In this document: positions 57,601 through 64,000 of the stretch, one piece after another
Layout: each line of letters opens with the position of its first letter
How positions within the stretch are numbered: position 1 is the stretch's first letter
Source of the DNA: Siphlonurus alternatus
Taxonomy: Eukaryota > Arthropoda > Insecta > Ephemeroptera > Siphlonuridae
Length of the DNA stretch: 64,000 nucleotides
Assembly: GCA_949825025.1 (NCBI GenBank)
Contig: OX463785.1
Span: forward strand, 10,727,971 to 10,791,970
Direction of reading: 5' to 3'
The notes under the pieces: model-generated
The model's database searches: none
What the model was told of the DNA's origin: nothing
Seen by the model: the letters and a program-made list of their open reading frames with translations, nothing else
Made by a program: the position numbers and the translations under genes

Positions 57601-60600
57601 AAAATTTTGATAAATAAAATTCCTTACTGTAATTATTTATCTTTGGACTCTTTACCACGGATTCGTTAATTTAAGTCATATGATGTTCGACAGAGACGCT
57701 TCCTCACCGATTGGTACGGACGTACCGGCGAGTCCTCGAACGCCCTCTGGTGGATTCCCCTCAGCTTCACGGACTCTAGCACGGTGGACTCGAGCCACAC
57801 ACGTCCACGATCCTGGCTGCACGAGGAGTCATCAGTCCTCAATGACATGCCTGCAAAGGATAACTGGCTGCTTCTCAACGTCAATTCAACTGGTTAGTTA
57901 TTTAAAGTAAAGTTACATGGGCAATTGATTTTAGAACAAAAAGTGATGGACTTTCTGGGTAATCCTATATCATTATATTTAATAGAGTATCAACCTCTTT
58001 TTTTTATTGCAGAAATGGGTAGAGGGTGTAAAGTTATGCCCCTCTGATTTTTTTTTTTTTTTTTACAGACCTGGGAGTATTTTGAAAAAATTATTGTATT
58101 AGGCGTTCAATTGTTTTTTTTTTTTCACCTTATGGATCATATTTTGTTATAATATACAGTATTTTGCAAGTATTCATTTATCCCCTGTACACAGCTCTAT
58201 ATCGAATTAACTATGACCCGGAGAACTGGCGTCTACTATCCGCTGCACTCCGCGACTCCGTCGTCACCCGTTCTAAGATTTCTCCTTTGAACCGCGCTCA
58301 GCTGATAGACGACTCTCTGGACCTCGCACGTGCCGGTCAGCTCGACTACAACTCTGCTTTGGACGTGCTTCGCTATTTGAGACACGAGCGATCGTACCTG
58401 CCTTGGAGGGCTGCCTTCTCTAACCTCGCTTACTTCATTCGTATGACGCGAAGGAATGCGGGATATGGAGCTTTTAGGGTGAGTTTTGTTAAGGATGGAA
58501 ATTGTAAATAAAAAATTGGAAACCTGAAAGACCAACTAGTTAAAAAATGTGACCGGCAGTAAATATTATTCTTTTATTATTATTATTATTTATTTCATTT
58601 TATCCATATATACATTTTAAAATATGCTTGCTGGATGAGGGTTGATAACACCTTCAATGTATTTTGGGACCTTTTTGGGGAGGCCCCCCCCCTCCCCCTT
58701 CTTGGATCTGCGCCTGCTGTCAAGTGTTCCCTCTAATGCATGTTACAAATATTGTTGCAACTGAAACCCTGGACAAATATATTACATAATATTACGTGCT
58801 GATACCATAAAACTGTTACATTCGTTCACAGAGCCTGATGCAGTCATTGTTGACTCCGGTATACTTGGAACTCTCAGAAGACAAGTTCCGTGCTCGAGAC
58901 TCGACTGAAACTCTTCCAAACACGAAGCACCGTGCGCAACTGCTGGGTTGGGCTTGTAGTATGGAGGTGGGAGACTGCAACAAAAATGCAGCTGAAATAT
59001 TTGATACGTGGAAGAACCAAGTCGAAGATCCAGATACCAATAACCCGTAAGTGAATATATTGAAATAACATCATAAAACTCCGGTAGTGATGATAAAACA
59101 TGTTAACAAAACTAAGTTTGAGTTATTGATTTTTAGTTGGAATATTTCAATGGTAGAAATCGTACTTGTATGAGAAAATTAATTATAAGTAACTTATTAA
59201 CTTTCTTTAAATATGTGACTAATTTAGTACAATTCGTATACAGGGCATATTTTTTAAAGATAAAAAAAAAAATCATTTTTATTAGTATATACTGGTATAT
59301 GTCTATAAACTCGAAGAAAGTTAGACATTGAGTGTCATCTCTCATTATAATTATATACACTTATAAAAAAACGTTCTAAAATCTCTAAAATTTTCACATC
59401 ACGTTCCAGAGTCCCCGTGGACGTCCGCAGCGTGGTTTACTGTTCGGCGGTCCGTCTGGGCGGCCAGGAGGTCTGGGACTTCTTATGGAAGAGATATCTG
59501 GCGGCTAATGTGGCTGCAGAGAAAGGCAAACTTCTGGCTGCACTCGGCTGTAGCAGGGAGATCTGGCTGTTACACAAGTAAGATATTTAATTTGAGAGTA
59601 TGTGATAGTAGTTGGGGAATGATAAGATAATGTCTTCAGTGAGATATTGTCAAAGTAAAAATAGTACCCGTTGAAAATATAATAGAAATTTTCACAAGGG
59701 AAATTATCCAGATTTAACACCATCTGAATCAATGAAATAAATGCTGACAAAAAGAAGCTGGATAACTTTTTCGATAATCCCTTGCACCTAATATAATTTT
59801 AGAATAAATATAATAAAAGCTAACAAATTTATATTACTTAATTTGTTATACATTTTGATTGTTGTAATTATGACGTCGAACATGTGTGATGCATTATCTC
59901 TGTGTGTGATGGTCATGATTATTCAATATACATATTTATTTGACATTTAAAATTAATTACATACTAATTATCAAAATCTAAAACTCTTGACTTATATGAT
60001 TCCAATAATACTACGGCATTCTAATAATTCTACTAAATTATTGCTATTTGAAACAATACATTATTATGAGATTGCTTGATATTTATATCTATTTAAAAAA
60101 TAATAATTATATGATATAAATTAGTATAATTTAAAAAATTTATGAAATATTTAAATTTTATAAAAAAAAATAAAATTCAAATTAAAATATTTTTAAATTA
60201 CACAAATCCATGTAAAATTAAATAATGTATATTTTAAAATAAATTGTTAGTAAAATATTTTTTTAAATTTTAAAGACAAAAAGAGAAAAAAGATGAAAGA
60301 TAAAAAAATTAATAACGTAATCGGTGCCTTGTTCGACTTGCCCCAGGTACCTCGACTTGTCGCTGAACGAGGCCTCAGGTATCCGCAAACAAGACTCTGT
60401 TTCCGTTTTCTACTCCGTGGCTCGGAGCGGCTCCGGCTTTTACGTTGCTCGCGAGTTCCTCTTCACCAGAATCAAGGAAATACACGCTTTGTGAGTACTT
60501 TTAATAGACTGTGCATGGAGGCTGCTATTGTGAATCTGATGATATACTTGAATATAAAATTATAATTATACCATAATTTTATCACATATAGTGTAAAGTT

Positions 60601-61193
60601 AATTGATGATTTTGTATTCAGAAATTTTGTTTAATCAATAATTTAGTAAAATGATATTTTACCACTTTATGTGTGTATTGGTGCTCAATGGTGCCTTGTA
60701 AATTATCCTATTTGCACAGTTTTATTTTTTATTTTATTGTACCTTGCATTGGTGAAATAAATAATAAAAAAAGTAAAGTAATGCCCAATTATTAGAAAGT
60801 GCAACAATGCAATCAACACAAATTATCATAAAATTAATTGCTTCTTTTTCAGCCTGGGACCAAAGGCAAGTCGATTAGGACGTTACATCGGTGCTATTTC
60901 TGAGTCGATGAACACCGATGCAGATCTTGCACAGGTAATTTAATCTGACATTCTGATTCGTCGCCGCACTTGCGGTAGCCAATCAGAACATCGGATGTCC
61001 CAGACACTAACTCCTGTCATGTCCACAGATGCAGAAGTTCGTGGAGGACAACGCCCCCCTGCTGAAGGACGCCAAACTGTCCATCAAGCAGTCGCTGGAG
61101 AACATCCAGCTGAACGTACAGTGGCGGTCAAAGTACCTCAACATCGTCACCGACTGGCTCTCCCAACACGCTAATGCCGCGTACTTCGCTTGA
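48695..61193 (+). CDS. M1-family zinc aminopeptidase (aminopeptidase N type), complete, 14 coding exons
   Basis: Exons: 48695-49191, 50307-50462, 51451-51750, 53313-53496, 54296-54452, 55999-56163, 56645-56778, 57694-57892, 58195-58478, 58832-59046, 59410-59577, 60347-60490, 60853-60934, 61029-61193. They sum to 2850 bp, 949 aa plus stop, with no frame break. M1 metallopeptidases remove N-terminal residues from peptides. Residues 1-18 form a signal peptide. Then come the N-terminal beta domain with [16 protein letters not shown], the GAMEN exopeptidase motif (307-311), the zinc site HELAH (343-347) with Glu366 in WLNEGFA, the transition-state Tyr429 in SISYSKGA, and an ERAP1_C-type helical domain ([20 protein letters not shown]) to the end. 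The C-terminus lacks a hydrophobic GPI tail or membrane segment, so it looks secreted or lumenal. Several N-glycosylation sequons lie in exon 1. The acceptor TTACAG precedes the ATG by ten bases, implying a 5' UTR exon. A 71-bp copy of the exon 4 start precedes that exon. Confidence 0.93.
50022..50262 (-). mobile_element. 5S-SINE family, diverged 3' part, in aminopeptidase intron 1
   Basis: On the minus strand it follows the body of the full copy at 55200: CCAGGTTTTATGGAC, TTTGGTCCATTGA, TAGAGGTATC, GTCCGTCCTGAC, TTTTCCACAGTTCCCTCAGT, AATGCTGGGAC and a tail GGGGTATCC then A-rich. The 5S head is missing, as in a 5'-truncated retroposon. Confidence 0.7.
51900..52729. mobile_element. 830-bp non-autonomous hAT-type transposon in aminopeptidase intron 3
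   Basis: Ends CAGTGGCGTAGCCAGG and CTTGGTTACGCCACTG are flanked by a perfect 8-bp duplication ATTTGGTA (51892-51899 and 52730-52737). Subterminal GGAGGGCGAAGCCCCCC is a small palindrome. There is no transposase reading frame. Confidence 0.88.
53184..53254 (+). repeat. Decoy copy of the aminopeptidase exon 4 acceptor and exon start
   Basis: GTTCTCCACAG plus the first 60 exon bases recur 118 bp upstream of the real exon 4 with two differences in 71 bp (CTG/TTG and AGC/AGT), both synonymous. After GTGAC the copy diverges and reads to TAA within about nine codons. Splicing into it would therefore truncate the protein just before the HELAH motif. Confidence 0.85.
53752..53868. mobile_element. Fold-back element in aminopeptidase intron 4
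   Basis: TTCACATGACGGTGTTTGAT and TGTATTCGTTGACGAC pair with GTCGTCAACGAATACGTATT and AAACACCGTCATGTAAACG around ATAAGAATAACATTTTAT. A degraded relative lies at 928-1022. Confidence 0.75.
55115..55620. mobile_element. Fold-back MITE, GCAGCCTTGTTAATCACC family, copy 4, split by a SINE
   Basis: Left arm 55115-55199 (TCATCTTGGAAAATTTCC, GAAGCCTTGTTAATCACCAT, with a local repeat of GCCATTTGTTGTTC) and a short right end (TCTGAGGTGACAACTGTACC, 55597-55617) flank the SINE at 55200-55594. Most of the right arm is lost. Confidence 0.6.
55200..55594 (+). mobile_element. 5S rRNA-derived SINE, near full length, in aminopeptidase intron 5
   Basis: The head GATCACCGAAGTCAGG then GAGCGTGGTTAGTACTTGGA and TGGGTGACCG reproduces the internal control region of 5S rRNA (GATC...GAAG, GGTTAGTACTTGGATGGG, ACCG). 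It is followed by a unique body (GGTTCCCCAGGCTTTGGAC, CCGTCCTGACTGAGG, GTTTTCCACGGTTTCC, GCGAATGCTGGGA) and a 3' end TAGGGGTGTATCCTTGT plus about 17 A. This is the SINE3 class layout. The body sequence TTTTCCACGG...GCGAATGCTGGG resembles domains shared among animal SINEs (inference). Copies: 50022-50262 and 63713-63798. Confidence 0.82.
55720..55790. repeat. Short palindrome with two TGACGTCA-type sites
   Basis: TGATGACGTCACGAAAGAGG and CCTCCATCATGACGTCATGA are partly complementary around AAGGAATTCC. Confidence 0.5.
56885..57145. mobile_element. 260-bp palindrome in aminopeptidase intron 7
   Basis: AGGGCCGTTATTATGATGAA, GGGATTGAATTTTTGAACCT and AATAATTTTTTCAGATC pair with GATCTGAAAAAATTATTATT, GAGGTTCAAAAATTCAATCC and ATCCTAACGGCCATTA around GTTAACTATACTT. 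It is non-coding. Confidence 0.8.
57975..58095 (+). repeat. Half copy of the GATAGAG fold-back family
   Basis: GAGTATCAACCTC then TTTATTGCAGAAATGGGTAG and AGGGTGTAAAGTTATGCC match the left arm at 12518-12600. The inverted right arm is absent. Confidence 0.6.
58636..58716 (-). mobile_element. Partial GC-rich hAT MITE, variant
   Basis: CACCTTCAATGTATTTTGGG with a C-run and end TTGGATCTGCGCCTG matches the variant element at 62924-63101 in inverse orientation; the other terminus is missing. Confidence 0.6.
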
Positions 61194-61252
61194 ACCTTTG
61201 TCCTGCCTGCCTCCATCTTTTTAAATTATCATTTTATATATAGAGGGAAACA

Positions 61253-61258
61253 AATAAA
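61253..61258 (+). promoter_or_regulatory. Poly(A) signal of the aminopeptidase gene
   Basis: AATAAA 60 bp after the stop codon, followed by an A/T-rich tract. Confidence 0.6.
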
Positions 61259-61400
61259 GTATTATAATTTTTTTCAAGTAAAGAAATTATTTAAAATAAA
61301 TATGTTGGTGTTATTTATTAATCTTTAAGATAAATATATAATTAAAATAATAGTTTTAAATTATTCTAGCTCTAATAAAAATCTGAATAAAAAATGTGTA

Positions 61401-62043
61401 TTAAATAGAGTGAGCGATTGCATTTTTTTTAATATTTTATTTTGTAAAAATAGTTTAAGCTGCCCTCTATTGAGAAATGAAAACCAAAAAATTCCATCTC
61501 AAATAGTTTCACCACAAAAAAATTCCCAAAGTTGGTGTTTCGGAGGCCTTTGACGTGCAGCCTTATGGAACATAAAACCGCATTTTACTCAAACATTTTC
61601 TGAACTATGCTACCATTTAAAAAATACCTACGTAATCTATGATGAATTCTTTAATGGATTTTTAAATAAAAAAAAATTTTACGGAGCCAAAAAAATCTTT
61701 AAGTTTTTGCGGGTTAATTCCCATAAGGATTTTCATTATTTTTTTCCAAGAAAACAACATAGTAAAATTTTTTATTATTTGAAAATTCATTAAAGAATTC
61801 ATCATAGATTACGTAAGTATTTTTTAAATGGTACCATAGTCCAGAAAAAGTTGGAGTAAAACGCGGTTTTATGTTCCATAAGGATGCATGTTAAAGGCCT
61901 CCGAAACACCAACTTTGGGAATTTTTTGTGGTGAAGCTATTTGAGATGGAATTTTTTTGTTTTCATTTCTCAATAGAGGGCAGCTTAAACTATTTTTAGA
62001 AAATAAAATATTAAAAAAAATGAACTCGCTCACTCTACTTTAA
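61401..62043. mobile_element. 640-bp TTAA-flanked near-perfect palindrome
   Basis: The left end TTAAATAGAGTGAGCGA and right end CTCGCTCACTCTACTTTAA are flanking inverse copies. The arms run about 270 bp each (CTGCCCTCTATTGAGAAATG, CCAAAGTTGGTGTTTCGGAG, ATCTATGATGAATTCTTTAA) around a centre near 61715. It is non-coding and the largest fold-back in the window. Confidence 0.82.
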
Positions 62044-62199
62044 TTTTTAATGCTTTATTTATTTGTTAAAATATATGCGTTCGCTTTGCATGAAACCATA
62101 ATAGATTCTTTACTACTAAGCATCATGTTTTTTGCAGTCGAAGCTATTGCATAGTTATGGGTGGTAAATTTTATACAGTCGAATTATTTTGATATTCCC

Positions 62200-62577
62200 C
62201 TCGGAAGTAAACAGGGAGTTTCATTTCTCCATGTTAAAGTAGTCAACTTTAAAAATTCATAACTCAAAAACTAGCTTGAATTTGTATGCCTGATATTTTA
62301 GCCAGGCGCGGATCCAGGAAAAAAATTCGGGAGGGGCTGCCTCCATAAGGCCAATGTTAAAAAAAAAATTTAGAGTGGGAGAAATGCCTATTTTGCCCAT
62401 GTTAAATCCAAAATTTCGGGGGGGGGGGGGCTGCAGCCCCCCCAGCCCACCCCCTGGATCCGCGCCTGATTTTAGCTACATGATAGGGGATGAAGAGGGA
62501 AATATTAAAAAAAAAATTCATAATTTTCATTGGTGAGATTTTTTTTTTTTAACACTGGGCGTGTTACTTTAACCTTA
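62200..62577. repeat. Right half of a TTAA palindrome carrying a nested hAT MITE
   Basis: TTTCTCCATGTTAAAGTAGT and AACTCAAAAACTAGCTTGAA equal the right arm of 4035-4405, broken at 62303-62468 by the GC-rich MITE, then resuming and ending CGTGTTACTTTAACCTTAA. The left arm is absent. Confidence 0.7.
62303..62468. mobile_element. hAT-type GC-rich MITE, copy 3
   Basis: Ends CAGGCGCGGATCCAGG and CCTGGATCCGCGCCTG; perfect 8-bp duplication ATTTTAGC at 62295-62302 and 62469-62476. Confidence 0.9.
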
Positions 62578-62923
62578 AGATGCTGATTTTATTGAAGTTT
62601 TCTATAGTCGCCGCAGTCCCAATGATATTCTTTTCTTCATTTATGCTATATATATTAAAAAACTTAATCCCCCCCCCCTTTTTTTCATTTTCTCAACAGT
62701 TTTCTTATTTTATTATGAATGATCAAAAAACACTTTTACTGCTGAACATTTTATATGCAAATAGAATGTCCTTTTTTAGCCACCAGAGTGTTTTAATGTT
62801 TCGTTTACTGTATAACTATTTTATTTCGTGTTTTTGTTTACTAAACATTTGTATTACATTAATGTACACTGAAAAGATTGGAACGATATACCACGTACAT
62901 GGTGCCATGGCTGCACTAATTAT

Positions 62924-63101
62924 CAGGCGCGGATCCAAATTAAGGGGGGGGGGGGCGATGGGGGCGATCGCCCCCTCCAAAAGATCCCAAAATACATTGA
63001 AGGTCTTACCACCCACACCCGTCGCCCCCTCTCCCACCCCAAAATTTAACATTGCGGGATAGGGCACCGCCCTCCTCCCCCCCCCCTCGATCCGCGAGCT
63101 G
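62924..63101. mobile_element. GC-rich hAT MITE, variant copy
   Basis: Left end CAGGCGCGGATCCAAATT; right end degenerate (TCGATCCGCGAGCTG). The interior differs from the others (GGGGGCGATCGCCCCCTCC, AAAATACATTGAAGG) but matches 58636-58716, defining a second subfamily. No clean target duplication is seen. Confidence 0.65.
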
Positions 63102-63339
63102 GATTCTCCCCTGGTCATTTATTATATATGAAGTCATGAAAACAAATCAATTCTTCAAATAATAAAAAAAAATGCATTATATGATAATTATATTATTATG
63201 TGTTTATGGAAATAAACACTAGAGTTAATTAATTATTAAATTAAAAGTTTAGGTAACATTTAATCAATTTTAATATCTCATAACAGCTAGAGTCACTTAT
63301 ATATATAGTGTCTCTGCTCATGCTATATAATGTTTGAAT

Positions 63340-63606
63340 TCTGCTACTCTTGATCTTAGTTAAAAATTACGATTAAAGATGGCGCTGGCATCCTAATTTG
63401 GCTAAATTATTTTTTTTACACATGTTCGGAAAGCGCCAAATAATCTCGTACACAACAGCACGTGTGAATTTTATTACATTGTTTTTATGCATATTAATGG
63501 TGATTGAAGAACATTATTTTAAAATTTTAGTAGTGTAAGATTAAAAAGAGACTATTTGTGATCTAATGTGCTAGTAAGTTTCACGCGCAAGCAGAAGAAA
63601 TAGAAG
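63340..63606 (+). other. Possible first exon of a further gene
   Basis: A higher-GC stretch including AAAGATGGCGCTGGC (near 63380) and AAGCAGAAGAAATAGAAG followed by a donor GTAAGT at about 63607. No protein domain is recognisable and the ATG reading closes quickly, so this is only a suggestion. Confidence 0.15.
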
Positions 63607-63712
63607 GTAAGTGCAGAATTGATTTGGCCGGGTATTTTATTATTTGCACGTGTTTTTTTTAGCACGCGCGTACATCGAAGATTATTTCTTGAAATTATTC
63701 TTATTTTATTTT

Positions 63713-63798
63713 TTTTACAAGGATACACCCCAAAGAGCTTACAGCTCGCGGCGGGGTAATGGATAGGGATAAGGTAGGGAACGGATGGTGGTTTTGAT
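63713..63798 (-). mobile_element. 5S-SINE family, 3' end fragment
   Basis: ACAAGGATACACCCC, AAGAGCTTACAGCTCGCGGC, GGGGTAATGGATAGGGATAA and GTAGGGAACGGAT are the inverse complement of the 3' end of the full SINE at 55480-55580. It abuts the hAT MITE at 63799. Confidence 0.8.
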
Positions 63799-63954
63799 CA
63801 GGCGCGGATCCAGAAAAAAAATTTGGGGAAGGGCTGCCTCCATTAGGCCAATGTTAAAAATAAATTGGGAGTGGGGGAAATTGGGGGAAATGCCTATATT
63901 GCCCATGTTAAATCCAAAATTTAATCCTCCCCCCCCCCCCCTGGATCCGCGCCT
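63799..63954. mobile_element. hAT-type GC-rich MITE, copy 4
   Basis: Ends CAGGCGCGGATCCAG and CTGGATCCGCGCCTG, with the shared interior (GGCCAATGTTAAAAATAAAT, ATGCCTATATTGCCCATG). GTTTTGAT before it and GCTTTGAT at 63965 may be an imperfect 8-bp duplication with ten extra bases. Confidence 0.8.
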
Positions 63955-64000
63955 GGCCGGCCTGGCTTTGATTCAATGATTCTTATGAGCATGATATTAC

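Noticed and set aside
1..64000. tRNA genes or a CRISPR array
   Set aside because: No TTCRANNC B-box in a cloverleaf context was found; repeats are dispersed or inverted with no regular spacers, and the genome is eukaryotic.

Overview
This window comes from an intron-rich, strongly AT-biased animal nuclear genome. Coding exons are small islands of higher GC with canonical GT-AG borders, set in low-complexity, repeat-filled introns and spacers. A Fer/Fes-type F-BAR protein and a torsin-like AAA+ protein indicate a metazoan. The conserved genes cannot fix the phylum; an invertebrate is the most economical reading (inference). There is no bacterial operon structure, CRISPR array or intact tRNA gene.

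Layout: (1) 241-22661, minus strand: the first four coding exons (F-BAR half) of a Fer/Fes-family non-receptor tyrosine kinase; the SH2 and kinase parts lie beyond the left edge. (2) 26497-33517, plus strand: a complete ten-exon guanine deaminase (about 440 aa, all metal ligands present). (3) 35746-37790, minus strand: a complete three-exon SEM1/DSS1 gene (70 aa), easily missed because every exon is under 100 bp. (4) 40114-40941, plus strand: a single-coding-exon torsin-like protein with a Walker A but no recognisable Walker B. (5) 48695-61193, plus strand: a complete 14-exon M1 (aminopeptidase N-type) zinc metallopeptidase of 949 aa with signal peptide, GAMEN and HEXXH-18-E. All reconstructed exon phases join without a frame break. 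The genes are not an obvious functional cluster.

The rest is dominated by non-autonomous mobile DNA: short GC-rich hAT-type MITEs with visible 8-bp target duplications, one 830-bp hAT-type element, several families of near-perfect fold-back (palindromic) elements (some flanked by TTAA, some with TGACGTCA-like cores, several nested), a 5S-rRNA-derived SINE family (one full, two partial copies), two 28S rRNA-derived fragments in opposite orientation about 25 kb apart around the Fer-like 5' half, and a relic of a non-LTR reverse transcriptase. Two genes, the Fer-like kinase and the aminopeptidase, carry tandem partial duplications of a 3' splice site plus the start of its exon, and a short motif (CACCAAnTGTTCTCCA-like) recurs near these sites. 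I regard that, with the rRNA-derived pieces and the Walker-B-less torsin, as the most distinctive content. No clearly novel protein system is visible.
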